From Hyphomicrobiales bacterium (GTDB lineage Bacteria; Pseudomonadota; Alphaproteobacteria; Rhizobiales; Rhizobiaceae), in NCBI GenBank assembly GCA_900473185.1, contig UCKU01000006.1:97258-161257 (forward strand): DNA of 64,000 bases, given 5' to 3'. Positions 34,151-43,379 of the stretch are shown in pieces. The notes under the pieces are model-generated. The model did no database searches. It saw only the letters and a program-made list of their open reading frames with translations, and had not been told where the DNA came from. The translations under genes and the position numbers were made by a program. Numbering within the stretch: position 1 is the first letter of the stretch; every line of letters starts with the position of its first letter.

Positions 34151-35197
34151 TCAGTCTATCCGATTGCCTTCGGTGGAGAAGAGGTGGATTTTCTCGGATT
34201 TTGGCGCGAGGTGGATTTGCTGGTCGGGCTTTAAATCCACCCGCCGGTGCAGCACGATGGTTGCCATCTGCGTGCCGACACGCACCGAAAGATGGGTCTC
34301 CGCACCAGTCGGCTCGACGGTCAGCACGGTGCCCGGAATGCCCACCTCCGCAATGTCGAGGTCTTCCGGGCGGATGCCGTAGGTGCGCGCCGCACTCTGG
34401 CTCAATTGCGGCGGAAGCGGCAGGGAAACACCGCCTTCGATACGGAAGCCGCCGTCGCGGACGCCACCCTCGAAGAGGTTCATCGACGGCGAGCCGATGA
34501 AGGCGGCGACGAAGGTGTTATCTGGGCGGTCGTAGAGATCGAGCGGCTTGCCGATCTGCTCGATGCGGCCGGCGCGCATGACGACGATCTTGTCGGCCAT
34601 GGTCATCGCCTCGATCTGGTCGTGGGTGACGTAAACGATGGTAGCGCCAAGGCGCTGGTGCAGCGCCTTGATCTCGCTGCGCATGGTCACCCGCAGCTTG
34701 GCATCGAGGTTGGACAGTGGCTCGTCGAAGAGGAACACTTTCGGATGGCGTACGATGGCGCGGCCCATGGCGACGCGCTGGCGCTGGCCGCCGGAAAGCT
34801 GTTTCGGCAGGCGCTCCAGCAGAGGTTCAAGTGCGAGAATGCCGGCGGCTTCGCTTACCAGCTTGTTAATTGTCGCCTTATCGCGTCCCTGCAGCTTGAG
34901 GGCAAAGCCCATATTTTCGCGCACCGTCATGTGCGGATAGAGCGCGTAGGACTGAAACACCATGGCGATATCGCGCTCCTTCGGCGCGACGTCGTTGACG
35001 ACACGGCCGTCGATGCGGATTTCGCCGCCGCTGATATCCTCCAGCCCCGCCAGCATGCGCAGAAGCGTGGACTTGCCGCAGCCGGACGGCCCGACGAGCG
35101 TGACGAACTCACCGTCCTCGATATCCGCGGAAACCCCGTGGATAACGGAGGCCGCGCCGTATTGCTTCAGAACCCGGTCGATTGCTACCGATGCCAT
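34151..35197 (-). CDS. ABC sugar importer ATPase (UgpC/MsmK type)
   Basis: 348 residues. Walker A GPSGCGKSTL, signature LSGGQRQRVAMGRA, Walker B VFLFDEPLSNLDAK, switch His in YVTHDQIEAM, and a C-terminal TOBE domain with GIRPEDLDI. It energises the permeases at 36914 and 37800. GGAGGAAA precedes the start by 4 bases. It is the last gene of the fructan operon, 13 bases after the GH32 gene. Such ATPases are often shared, so it could also serve the ATPase-less transporter at 56057-59198. Confidence 0.92.
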   Translation of the reverse strand: MASVAIDRVLKQYGAASVIHGVSADIEDGEFVTLVGPSGCGKSTLLRMLAGLEDISGGEIRIDGRVVNDVAPKERDIAMVFQSYALYPHMTVRENMGFALKLQGRDKATINKLVSEAAGILALEPLLERLPKQLSGGQRQRVAMGRAIVRHPKVFLFDEPLSNLDAKLRVTMRSEIKALHQRLGATIVYVTHDQIEAMTMADKIVVMRAGRIEQIGKPLDLYDRPDNTFVAAFIGSPSMNLFEGGVRDGGFRIEGGVSLPLPPQLSQSAARTYGIRPEDLDIAEVGIPGTVLTVEPTGAETHLSVRVGTQMATIVLHRRVDLKPDQQIHLAPKSEKIHLFSTEGNRID

Positions 35198-35210
35198 TGT
35201 CTTTCCTCCC

Positions 35211-36911
35211 TCACAGTTTCAATTGCCAGACGCCGGCCTTGGCGACGGCGCCGGTGAGCGTTGCCGAACGTGCGCCGGCAAAGCCCGGAATGCGTTTGGA
35301 CCCCGTCCAGCGGCCGTCGTCAGCGAAGACCTCGATGGAGCCGGCATCGAGGAAGACGCGCAGGCTCGACGGTTTCGCGCCGGTGGCGATATAACGTGGC
35401 GGCGTCTTATCGACACGCGCGTCGAAGACAATCGCCAGACCATCGGCATCGAGTTTCACGCCGAGATCGACCTCCGGATGATCGAAGGTGAGATCGAAGG
35501 CGGCGCCCGGCTCGGTGAGATCAAGTACGATCTCGACGGCGCCGGTGCCGAGCGGCACGGTCTTGCCGGCGGCAAGCGCGGTGTCGTCCAGCAGCTGATG
35601 GCGCAGGCTGTCGACGGCTGCGACCGGCGGAGTCAAAACGCTGTCGCCGTCGAGAAGGACGCGGCGCGGCAGGGTCATGGCCGTCGGGAAATCGTCCTTC
35701 TTGGAAAAATCCGTCCAGTTGGCGAGCCAGGCGATGCCGACCGGCTCGTCGCCATCAACGAAGGCCTGGAAGGCATAGGCATCCGAACCGAAATCCAGCT
35801 CCTGCTCGAATTCCGCCGTGAAGGTGCGGCCATCGAAACCGCCGACGATGACGGAGGTGAGGTTGCGGCGGCCGGTGGCCGGGTCGCGGCTGGTGAGCAG
35901 ACCGAAGATCAACGCCCAGCGGGATTGTCCGTTTTTGCCGGAAATCGGCACCATGCAGGGGCATTCCGCCGCCGTCATGCCGAAACCGTCCTCGCGATGG
36001 ATGATGCCGAGGAAGGTCCAGCCATCGGCGCCTTGCGCGTCTGCGGTTTCATAGAGCAGTACGACGCCTCCCTGCCTGTCGCGGCTGCCGAGCAGCATCT
36101 TCCAGCGGCCGTCCGGGCCTTTGAAGACATAGGGGTCGCGGAAATCGGTGGTGAGGCTCAAGCCTTCCGGGCGCAGCGGCATCACGGTTTCCGACGGGCC
36201 GGCGACGACGCCGTCGCGGCTGACGGCGGAAAGCTGGATTTGCTCTTCCGGTTGCCGGTCACGCACATGCTCGGTGTAGAAGACGCGGATTTCCTCGCCT
36301 TCTGGGCCGGCGCCGGGAATCGCCGAGCCGGAGAAGGCGCCGCCGCGGCCATCGTCCTTTTCCGATAGATGCGCCGCCGGGAAGAGGAACAGGGGCAGAT
36401 GCGTCCAGCGGACGAAATCCTTCGAGACCGCATGGCCCCAGTGCATAGTGTTCCAACGCGGCTCATGAGGATAATGCTGGTAGAAGAGGTGAGCGTTTCC
36501 GCCGAACCGTCCAAAACCGTTCGGATCGTTCATCCAGCCGAAGGGCGGGCGGAAGTGGTAGCTGTCGGGCACGTCGGGGGCGGCGGTGCGGGCGTCGCTG
36601 TGGAGGACGCTGATGCCCTCCTTCATCACGGTTTCCGGCCGGAAGGCATAAGCGACGGAGAGCGCTGTGGTTGCCGCATCATAGGACAGCGTAGCCCAAC
36701 CGCCCCTCACGAGCGTCACAGCGAAGAATTCAAATTCCCCCGTGCGGCGGGTCGTGGGCTCGCCGATGTCGTTGCCGTCAACGGCGACGAAGAGCTTCGC
36801 CTCGCCGCCGGCATGGCGCGCCTTCAGCCAGAGATGCAGCACCGTGCCTTCGGGGAGCTCCGCTTCGATGGTTTCAGGTGCTGACGTTTCGGACTTTGCC
36901 TGCAGAGACAT
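35211..36911 (-). CDS. GH32 beta-fructosidase (levanase/invertase family)
   Basis: About 566 residues. The three catalytic motifs are visible: WMNDPNG (nucleophile Asp, about 125), FRDPYVF (transition-state Asp) and AECPCMV (acid/base Glu). An extra N-terminal beta domain (about 10-95) precedes the five-bladed propeller, and a C-terminal sandwich follows (LRVFLDAGSIEVFADDG). No signal peptide, so it probably hydrolyses fructo-oligosaccharides or sucrose-like fructosides inside the cell after import. ATG at 36911 has AAAGG 7 bases upstream; the frame is open to a TTG at 36917. Confidence 0.92.
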   Translation of the reverse strand: MSLQAKSETSAPETIEAELPEGTVLHLWLKARHAGGEAKLFVAVDGNDIGEPTTRRTGEFEFFAVTLVRGGWATLSYDAATTALSVAYAFRPETVMKEGISVLHSDARTAAPDVPDSYHFRPPFGWMNDPNGFGRFGGNAHLFYQHYPHEPRWNTMHWGHAVSKDFVRWTHLPLFLFPAAHLSEKDDGRGGAFSGSAIPGAGPEGEEIRVFYTEHVRDRQPEEQIQLSAVSRDGVVAGPSETVMPLRPEGLSLTTDFRDPYVFKGPDGRWKMLLGSRDRQGGVVLLYETADAQGADGWTFLGIIHREDGFGMTAAECPCMVPISGKNGQSRWALIFGLLTSRDPATGRRNLTSVIVGGFDGRTFTAEFEQELDFGSDAYAFQAFVDGDEPVGIAWLANWTDFSKKDDFPTAMTLPRRVLLDGDSVLTPPVAAVDSLRHQLLDDTALAAGKTVPLGTGAVEIVLDLTEPGAAFDLTFDHPEVDLGVKLDADGLAIVFDARVDKTPPRYIATGAKPSSLRVFLDAGSIEVFADDGRWTGSKRIPGFAGARSATLTGAVAKAGVWQLKL

Positions 36912-36913
36912 AA

Positions 36914-37807
36914 TCAACCTTTCACGGCGGAGCCGACGAATGAACTGACGAACCAGCGCTGGAAAGCCAGATAGAGAATGAGGACCGGGATCATCATCAG
37001 CACCGAGGCGGCCATGGCACGGTCCCAGTAGATGCTGTCCTGTCCGAAGAAGGTGGCGATGGCGACGGCAATCGGCCGAGCATAGTCGGTCTGGGTGACC
37101 AGCGTCGGCCAGAGATACTGGTTCCAGCTTTCGATGCCCATGAGGATCGAGACCGTGGCGAGCGCCGGCAGGCTGAGCGGCATGTAGATCGACCGGTAGA
37201 TGCGGAAGGGCGATGCGCCATCCATTTCCGCCGCTTCATAGAGTTCCTTCGGTAGCTGTGCGAAGAACTGATAGAAGAGGAAGACATAGAGCGGGCTTGC
37301 CACCCAGGGCAGGATTTGCACCGCGAAGGTATCCGTCAGCCCCGCCCGCGACATCATGACGACGAGCGGCATGATGATGCTTTCCTGCGGGATGACATAA
37401 AGCGCGACGACCAGCGCCAAGAGCGCCGCCTTGCCGCGCAGCGAGCCCCAGGCCAGAACGAAGCCCGCCATGGAATTGATGACCAGACCGGAGACGACTG
37501 TGGCAACGAGGATCACCAGCGAATTGAAGAGATATCGGCCATAGGCCAGCTCGCCGGAGAAATGGGCGATCTCCTTGTAGTTCGACAGCGTCGGGTCGCT
37601 GACCCAGAAGGCGCGGAAGCTGCCCATGTCGGCGAGGATGCGGAAGCGGTCGTCCTTCAGGCTGGCGATCAGCAACATGAACAGCGGCGAGATCATCACC
37701 AGCGCGATGACCAGGATGCAGAGGCTCTGCACGATGCGCATGCTTCTCTTGCCGTTGCCCTTTGCGATTGCCAGCGGGGCTGGCTGGCTCAAAGCGATAT
37801 CAGACAT
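36914..37807 (-). CDS. ABC sugar permease, MalG-like (fructan operon)
   Basis: 297 residues, six helices, with EAA loop LYEAAEMDGASPFRIYR. It pairs with the MalF-like permease at 37800, which it overlaps by 8 bases. Its stop lies 2 bases before the GH32 start, so expression of enzyme and transporter is coupled. Substrate inferred from GH32: beta-fructosides. Confidence 0.91.
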   Translation of the reverse strand: MSDIALSQPAPLAIAKGNGKRSMRIVQSLCILVIALVMISPLFMLLIASLKDDRFRILADMGSFRAFWVSDPTLSNYKEIAHFSGELAYGRYLFNSLVILVATVVSGLVINSMAGFVLAWGSLRGKAALLALVVALYVIPQESIIMPLVVMMSRAGLTDTFAVQILPWVASPLYVFLFYQFFAQLPKELYEAAEMDGASPFRIYRSIYMPLSLPALATVSILMGIESWNQYLWPTLVTQTDYARPIAVAIATFFGQDSIYWDRAMAASVLMMIPVLILYLAFQRWFVSSFVGSAVKG

Positions 37808-38732
37808 CGAAGCGCCTCAGGAGTTTGCGTTGCAGGAGCGCGATCAGAAGAACGATGACGAAGAGGATGACGGAAACGGCCGATGCGTAGCCGAGTTTCT
37901 GCTCCTCGAAGCCGGCGCGCACCATGTAGTGGACAACGGTTTCGGTGCTTTCCTTCGGGCCGCCCTGGGTGAGGATCGCCACCTGCGTATAGAGCTTGAA
38001 GGCCTGGATGGTAGTGATGACCAGCACGAAGACATGGGTCGGGCGAAGGCCGGGCATGGTGACGTGCCAAAAGCGGCGCAGCGCGCTTGCCCCGTCGATG
38101 CGGGCGGCATCGTATAGTTCTTCGGGAATGCTCTGCAGGCCGGCGAGATAGATGATCATCTGAAAGCCGTAGGCCTGCCAGGCTGAAAGCAACACGATGG
38201 AGAACATCGCCCAGTTGGGGTCGCCGAGCCAGTCGATCGGCTGGATCGTGCCGCCGGAAAGGAACCCGACGATCTGGTTGAGCGGGCCGCTCGGATACTG
38301 GAACAGCGTGCCCCAGATGACGCAGACCACCACCATGGAGGTGATCGCCGGCAGGAAGAACAGGCCGCGCAGCAGGTTTTGCATCGGCAGCTTCTGGTGC
38401 AAGAGCAGCGCGGTCAGGAAGGCGAGGCCGCACTGCACCGGCAGCACCCAGATGGTGAAGCGCGTAACGTTCCACAGCGCGGTCCAGAACAGAGGATCGG
38501 TGAAGACGCGCTCGAAATTCATGAAGCCGACGAAGCGCACCGGCGTCGGGCGCGGCACGAGCGGCTGGTTGGTCATCGCCGTCCAGAAGGACAAGAGGAA
38601 CGGCGTGATCAGGAATATCGTCAGAAGCAGAACGGCAGGCGCGATCATCGCCATTTCCTGCCAGAGCCGCTGCTTGTCGCGGCGTTTCGCCGGACGCCGC
38701 AAAGCGGGCGTGGAGGTCTGCTGCAAAGTCAT
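37800..38732 (-). CDS. ABC sugar permease, MalF-like (fructan operon)
   Basis: 310 residues, six helices, EAA loop LYDAARIDGASALRRFW. The N terminus is basic and cytoplasmic (RRPAKRRDKQR). GAGGA lies upstream of the ATG. It follows the binding protein gene by 71 bases, in which GGGCCGGCCC-like GC-rich sequence (about 38768-38790) could form a weak hairpin. Confidence 0.91.
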   Translation of the reverse strand: MTLQQTSTPALRRPAKRRDKQRLWQEMAMIAPAVLLLTIFLITPFLLSFWTAMTNQPLVPRPTPVRFVGFMNFERVFTDPLFWTALWNVTRFTIWVLPVQCGLAFLTALLLHQKLPMQNLLRGLFFLPAITSMVVVCVIWGTLFQYPSGPLNQIVGFLSGGTIQPIDWLGDPNWAMFSIVLLSAWQAYGFQMIIYLAGLQSIPEELYDAARIDGASALRRFWHVTMPGLRPTHVFVLVITTIQAFKLYTQVAILTQGGPKESTETVVHYMVRAGFEEQKLGYASAVSVILFVIVLLIALLQRKLLRRFDV

Positions 38733-38803
38733 TGTTTCCTCCTCATCGGTATCGTCCAGAGATTGCCCAGGGCCGGCCCGAGAACCGGCCCCGTCAAAAC
38801 CCG

Positions 38804-40108
38804 TTACTGCTGCTTGTCGAAGGGCGGGTAGCCGGCGTTGTCCTCGATATCCTCGTCGATCTTCTTGGCAGCCGCCGTCAGCGCTTCCTGCGCGTCACCA
38901 CCGTTGAAGATCTTGTCGACGGCCTGCATGAAGGCCGAGGTGATCGTCGGATAGGCCGGGTGCGGGGGACGGGCGACCGCGGTCTTAGAAGCCTGCTCAA
39001 AGGCGATGGCGAGCGGACCGCCTTCCGCATAGAGGGGGGATTCGGCAGCGAAGGTCTTCAGGCCCGGATAGGCGGACTGGGTCTTGGCGTACTCCCGGTA
39101 CTCCTTGTCCTTCAGCAGAAAGCTCAGGAACTTGCCGGCGATCTCAGGGTTTTCCGAGGTCGCGGAAATGCCCCAGATCCAGGTGCCGTTCGGGCTCACG
39201 CCCTTCTCGCCGATCTTCGGCAGCGGCATGACGACAATATTGTCCTTCATCGCTGCCGATGCTTCCGCGTAGAACCAGTGGCCGCCCATAGCGAGGGCGG
39301 CCGGCTGTCCCTCGGCGTAGAACTGGTTGGTGCCCGACGAAGTCGGTACGACCCAGCCCTTCTTCACCCAGTCCTGCATCATCGTCAACGCCTTGACGCA
39401 AGCCTCGCCATCGAGCGTGCCGCTGGCCTTCCAAGTCTTGCGGTCGATCAGGTCGCAGCCGGCGCTTTCGAGCAGGGGGCCGTAGGCATAGGTGATCCAC
39501 TCAGTCTTGATGCCGTAGCCCCGGAAGGTGTCGATCGGCCACTTCACGCCTTCGAGCTTGGAAAGCTTCTCGAGATAGCCTTCGAACTCCTCGCGGGTCC
39601 AGGCATCGTCGACCGATTTCGGAATGCGGGCGCCAATGGCTTCTAGATATTTCTTGTTGCCGTAGAGCACGACCGAGGAGTCGGTGAGGCCGAGCGCATA
39701 GAGGTCCTTGTCGATCGGATAGGTGCCCTGGGCGATATTCGAATCCGTCATGTCATCGAGCAGATCCTTGTCAATGAGCGGCTTGACGGGCTGCAGATAG
39801 CCGGACCAGACATAGTTGGCGAGGAACGGAGCATCGAGCTCCATGATATCGGGCAGCTGCTTGGCCATGACGGCGGCGCTGAACTTTTCGTTGTAGGCAT
39901 CATGCGGCGCGTAGATCATCTCGATGTCGACATCGGGATTGGCGGCCTCGAAGCGTGTGGCAACGTCGCCATAGGCCTTCACCCAGCCGGGATCGCCCTG
40001 GTGCATAACGTGGATGACGGTCTTCGCCTCGGCAAAACCAGCGGTTGCGACAAGCGCGGCGGACGCGAAGAGTACGGAAAGTAAACGATTACCCATTAAA
40101 ATCCTCAT
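38804..40108 (-). CDS. ABC substrate-binding protein (fructan operon)
   Basis: 434 residues, family 1 solute-binding protein. Signal peptide of about 28 residues ending AGFAEA; mature protein begins KTVIHVMHQGDPGW. WIWGISATSEN and GGHWFYAEASAAM fit the sugar-binding fold. ATG at 40108 has AGGAGGA 8 bases upstream. Codons 6 to 10 overlap a near-copy of the LacI operator found upstream of the regulator gene. It is 33 bases downstream of the lacI-type gene. Ligand inferred from the GH32 enzyme: fructo-oligosaccharides or sucrose-type sugars. Confidence 0.91.
   Translation of the reverse strand: MRILMGNRLLSVLFASAALVATAGFAEAKTVIHVMHQGDPGWVKAYGDVATRFEAANPDVDIEMIYAPHDAYNEKFSAAVMAKQLPDIMELDAPFLANYVWSGYLQPVKPLIDKDLLDDMTDSNIAQGTYPIDKDLYALGLTDSSVVLYGNKKYLEAIGARIPKSVDDAWTREEFEGYLEKLSKLEGVKWPIDTFRGYGIKTEWITYAYGPLLESAGCDLIDRKTWKASGTLDGEACVKALTMMQDWVKKGWVVPTSSGTNQFYAEGQPAALAMGGHWFYAEASAAMKDNIVVMPLPKIGEKGVSPNGTWIWGISATSENPEIAGKFLSFLLKDKEYREYAKTQSAYPGLKTFAAESPLYAEGGPLAIAFEQASKTAVARPPHPAYPTITSAFMQAVDKIFNGGDAQEALTAAAKKIDEDIEDNAGYPPFDKQQ
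40080..40093. promoter_or_regulatory. Secondary LacI-type operator inside the binding-protein gene
   Basis: AGTAAACGATTACC matches 11 of 14 positions of the operator core GGTTATCGATTACC at 41161-41174, with the same central CG. It lies in the first codons of the binding-protein gene. Two sites about 1.08 kb apart would allow repression by looping; this is inference. Confidence 0.45.
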
Positions 40109-40141
40109 TGGTATTCTCCTCCTGTTGGACGCTATCGATGT

Positions 40142-41152
40142 TCAGACGGATGCCCGTTCGACCAGATGGAACGGCAGTTTCCGCAGATGCGGCGGTTCGG
40201 GCTGCTCGGCCAAAAGGATCTCTATGGCAAGGCGGCCCATGGCGCGGTGCGGCAGGGCCATCGTCGTCAATGGCGGGTCCAGCCGCGAGGCAAGCTCGAC
40301 CTGGTTGTCGAAGCTTGCCACCGCGATATCATCCGGAATGCGAAGGCCGGCGCGGGCAAGCGCCGCATAGACTTCCATCGCCACGCGGTCATTGCCGCAC
40401 AGGATGGCGTCCGGCCGTTGACCGGATTTCAGAAGCGCCTCCACATGAGAGGCAACAAGGCTTGGCGCGCGGTCGCTGTAGACGCTGCGGCGCACCGCCG
40501 GCAACACGCCGACGGGGTCGATGCCCCCCTCCTCAAGCGCCGCACGAAACCCGATCTCGCGTAGCGTGCCGGCGAGAATGCCCGGCAGGTTGATGAAGGC
40601 GATGCGCCGACGGCCAGCGACGAGGAGATAACGCACGATCTCCCGCGCGCCGCCTTCTTCGTCCGGCACCAGCGCGGTGACGCGGCCGGCAGCCTCGCGG
40701 CAGTTGATCATGACGCCGACGGCACCCGCCAACCTGTCCGACAGGGCGACATCCTTGTGGTACATGGCGGCATAAGCAACGGCGCGCGGCCGGAACTGCT
40801 GCACCTCGTCGAGCACCGAGCCGATAGACTGGCCGCTGCTGTGGTTGACCGCAAAGACCGCCATACCGGCGCCGCGGGCCGCCCCGTCTAGGCCACGCAC
40901 GATCTCGGTGGCGAAGGGCGAAGTGATGAGGCCATCGGAGACGACACCGACCAGCGGCAGCCAGCCCTGACGCACGCCACGCGCCGCAAAGTTGGTCACA
41001 TAGCCGAGCTCTTCCGCAATGGCCTTGATCTTCTGGCGCGTATCGTCCGACATGCGGGCGGAGCCGCCGTGCAATGCGCCGGAAACCGTCTTTACCGAGA
41101 CGCCCGCACGTTCCGCGATGTCAGAAAGCGATACTGCCACGATCTTCCCCAT
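40142..41152 (-). CDS. LacI family transcriptional regulator of the fructan operon
   Basis: 336 residues. The N-terminal HTH is VSLSDIAERAGVSVKTVSGA with hinge-helix region LGYVTNFAARGV; the C-terminal sugar-binding domain shows LCGNDRVAMEVYAAL and VASFDNQVELASRLDPPLTT. It is first in the leftward operon, with a LacI-type operator just upstream of its start (41159-41176), so it probably controls itself and the transporter. The inducer is likely a product of fructoside breakdown. Confidence 0.92.
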   Translation of the reverse strand: MGKIVAVSLSDIAERAGVSVKTVSGALHGGSARMSDDTRQKIKAIAEELGYVTNFAARGVRQGWLPLVGVVSDGLITSPFATEIVRGLDGAARGAGMAVFAVNHSSGQSIGSVLDEVQQFRPRAVAYAAMYHKDVALSDRLAGAVGVMINCREAAGRVTALVPDEEGGAREIVRYLLVAGRRRIAFINLPGILAGTLREIGFRAALEEGGIDPVGVLPAVRRSVYSDRAPSLVASHVEALLKSGQRPDAILCGNDRVAMEVYAALARAGLRIPDDIAVASFDNQVELASRLDPPLTTMALPHRAMGRLAIEILLAEQPEPPHLRKLPFHLVERASV

Positions 41153-41158
41153 CCTCCT

Positions 41159-41176
41159 TGGGTTATCGATTACCCA
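41159..41176. promoter_or_regulatory. LacI-type operator upstream of the fructan regulator gene
   Basis: TGGGTTATCGATTACCCA is an 18-base palindrome with a single mismatched pair and the central CG typical of LacI-family sites. It is 6 bases upstream of the regulator start codon, over the expected ribosome site, which fits autoregulation. Confidence 0.7.
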
Positions 41177-41213
41177 TTAGCGGCGACGGACGCCCGTTGT
41201 CAAGCGGCTTTTT

Positions 41214-41618
41214 ATGCGCGCTGCTCGGCGTTCCGGACACCTATCTGTCGATCAGCGGACAAAACTGCCCCTTATCGGCGTGCAATCTTGGCTCAGACGC
41301 AGTTTTGATGATGACTTTGCCTTATCCAGGACCGACGACGCGGGGCTGAGGATCGCCCGCGGCCTCTCACAGCAGCGCCTTGCGCTAGAAGCAAACATCG
41401 AGCGTGTTTCAATCTCTCAAATCGAGCGCAAGCAAATCAACCTGCGTATTAACTCTCTGGGTAAGATTGCCAGTGTTCTTGAATGCAAAGTGTTCGAACT
41501 CCTTGTGGAAGCCGGCGAGGGCGAACAGCCGCAGGCAATCCTTCGACCAGGGCACCGAAACTACACTGCGGCAATCTCGAACAGGCGAAGTGTTATCAAG
41601 CGGTATCGGCCGCCTTGA
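41214..41618 (+). CDS. Xre-type HTH protein, possibly truncated
   Basis: The convincing part is about 60 residues, LRIARGLSQQRLALEANIER then QIERKQINLRINSLGKIAS, a Xre/Cro helix-turn-helix, followed by FELLVEAGEGE. The N-terminal extension has no Xre character and no clear ribosome site; a GTG at 41277 is an alternative start. It could be a decayed plasmid- or phage-type regulator. The 350 bases after it (41619-41969) hold no gene I can support. Confidence 0.45.
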   Translation: MRAARRSGHLSVDQRTKLPLIGVQSWLRRSFDDDFALSRTDDAGLRIARGLSQQRLALEANIERVSISQIERKQINLRINSLGKIASVLECKVFELLVEAGEGEQPQAILRPGHRNYTAAISNRRSVIKRYRPP

Positions 41619-41969
41619 GGAGAATCGAACCCACTCGCCTTTAATTATTCACTAAATCATTGAAAACACGACGTCTGAGGCGTCGTCCAGTTGATGGGAC
41701 TATTTGCTGCCGGCCGCAATCTCCGGTCCCAAAAGGCGAAAGATCTGAGCCTTGACCTTTTTATCTCACCTAAATCCCCAAGAGCACGAGCACGCAGTTG
41801 TGCCCCCATGGAAAGCGAACTGACGAGTTGGGCCAATTGTGGAAGCCGGGCAGACCGGAAGATAGTCTAGAATACCTGAATAACCATTCTCCGGTATCGG
41901 TAGAGATATCCGCTGCCCGGCTGGTCCTGCAGCATGGACTGACGATCGTTGTCCATGCCGTGAGGCGAC

Positions 41970-42326
41970 TTAGCGTACGAAGAAGGTAACGCTGCCGTCG
42001 GCGGCCTGTTCGGCGTCAACGATATTGTCGACTTTTACATCATCCTGATTCAGCTTGCGAACAAGATCCTTGTTTTCGCTGATCGAGACTCGGATCGCGC
42101 GCAACTGGTTGTACGTGCGGCCCGGTGCGGAGAGGCCGCGGGTCTCATGTTCCGGATCGTTGTCCCAGTTTCCGACGTAACGAACATTGAAGTCGGAATT
42201 GAAGGAACGAAGGGTCTGGGCAATTTCGGGGGCTGTGTTCATCGCGATGCTTTCGGCACGGCTGACGCCGGCCAGAGCCAGAGATGCAAAGGCTGCAACA
42301 AAGGCAATCTTGAATCTGCTGTTCAT
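41970..42326 (-). CDS. Small exported protein of unknown function
   Basis: 118 residues with a clear signal peptide (MNSRFKIAF to VSRA, about 24), so periplasmic or secreted. The mature part has RAIRVSISENKDLVRKL and ends with a strand VTFFVR; no catalytic motif is visible. AAAGGAG lies about 6 bases upstream of the ATG. It stands alone between regulator debris and insertion-sequence debris. Homologous small exported proteins of unknown role are common in rhizobia, but I cannot name the family. Confidence 0.75.
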   Translation of the reverse strand: MNSRFKIAFVAAFASLALAGVSRAESIAMNTAPEIAQTLRSFNSDFNVRYVGNWDNDPEHETRGLSAPGRTYNQLRAIRVSISENKDLVRKLNQDDVKVDNIVDAEQAADGSVTFFVR

Positions 42327-42528
42327 CTTAATTCTCCTTTAGGGTTGATCTACCTCAATCATGGTCGGCAATCGATGGTGGGGGGTGACCATCAACTACC
42401 GGCCGTCTTGGGCAGCGGTCAGACGATCGCCCGAAAATGGCGGTTCGAAAATCAGACGCCTGTTCAGGCTTGTTCAGACCTATGTCTAGGTGGATTTCCA
42501 ACATTTGCCATGACAGTGACAAACTTGC

Positions 42529-42812
42529 CATCTCGATGGATGGCAAGGGCGCGTGGCGGCAACGTGTTCGTCGACGGCTCTGGCGGTCGATCAAATACGA
42601 GGAGGTTTATCTCCACGCCTACAAGACCGTATCCGAGGCCCGCGTCGGCATTGGCCGATATCTGACCTTGTACAATGGCCGACGCCCACATTCATCCCTT
42701 GACCGGCAGACGCCGGATCAGGCCTACTTCAACGCGCTGACACCAATGATGGTGGCGGCATAATCGAGGCGGAAATCCACTTAGCAAAACGCCCGAAACT
42801 GTTCAGACAAAC
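42529..42812 (+). mobile_element. IS3-family insertion sequence remnant (3' end)
   Basis: AISMDGKGAWR, then LWRSIKYEEVYLHAYKTV and YNGRRPHSSLDRQTPDQAYF is the C-terminal integrase core of an IS3-family OrfB. Upstream of LWRSIKYEE the frame is off: the other frame reads GNVFVDG where NVFVERLWR is expected, so a frameshift is present. The transposase stop is at 42761-42763 and the element end probably lies near the sequence TCAGACAAACCGAACCA (42803-42819). It is inactive and abuts an HTH fragment. Confidence 0.75.
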
Positions 42813-42891
42813 CGAACCAGCTCTCTCTCGGAACTTTGCGAAATTGGCGCGCGATGCGTGTTGGCCCTAAGAGCCTGTCTCGAAACTCGTC

Positions 42892-43290
42892 TCAGTCGGG
42901 TTTCCCCGGTCCCAGGTTGATCTGTATGTCCCTGGCAGCGACTAAGCCGGTCACTCCATAGCTTGCACTCCACTCAACGCGGAAATGCTCGTCCACCTTG
43001 GTGATTTCCAAATCGAAGATGATGCCAGGTACCATATCGAAATCGACACAATTGATCGCGCTAACGCCCCCAAGGGTAAGAGTGACTATCGCGTGCTTGT
43101 CGAGGACGAAGTAGCCCTTGGCATCCACCTCGTCCGTCATATTCCAGGCGTGAATGCGCAGCAGCCCGGCTCCGTTACTAGAGAAGGTGATCTCAAGCAG
43201 TTTGGCATCATGGAAGCGGTGCACACGTCCGAACCACTCGAGCAGCGGCTTGCCTCCGGAAATGTCGTGTAGGATGGACCTTGAGGGCAT
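42892..43290 (-). CDS. Hypothetical protein carried inside the IS5-family element
   Basis: 132 residues, no signal peptide or membrane helix, mixed hydrophobic beta pattern: LLEWFGRVHRFHDAKLLEI, LLRIHAWNMTDEVDAKGYF, VDFDMVPGIIFDLEITKV. It resembles small all-beta bacterial proteins, some of which are immunity-like, but no family is certain. It is transcribed towards the left end of the element and its stop is 3 bases from the terminal repeat; the transposase reads the opposite way. Ribosome site poor. Confidence 0.65.
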   Translation of the reverse strand: MPSRSILHDISGGKPLLEWFGRVHRFHDAKLLEITFSSNGAGLLRIHAWNMTDEVDAKGYFVLDKHAIVTLTLGGVSAINCVDFDMVPGIIFDLEITKVDEHFRVEWSASYGVTGLVAARDIQINLGPGKPD

Positions 43291-43379
43291 TATTGCTCGC
43301 GAGTGGGATTGAATGGTTGGGATAGCGCTGATTCAAAGGGGTCACTGAAGCTTTTGGGAAACCGCAATGTGCACTCCGA

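Noticed and set aside
34247..36368. Long plus-strand open frames opposite the fructan ATPase and GH32 genes
   Set aside because: Antisense shadows of strongly supported genes with Walker and GH32 motifs.
41624..41650. GAGAATCGAACCC-like string resembling the T-arm of a tRNA on the minus strand
   Set aside because: The flanking bases do not form a proper T-stem or acceptor stem and no anticodon arm is visible upstream.
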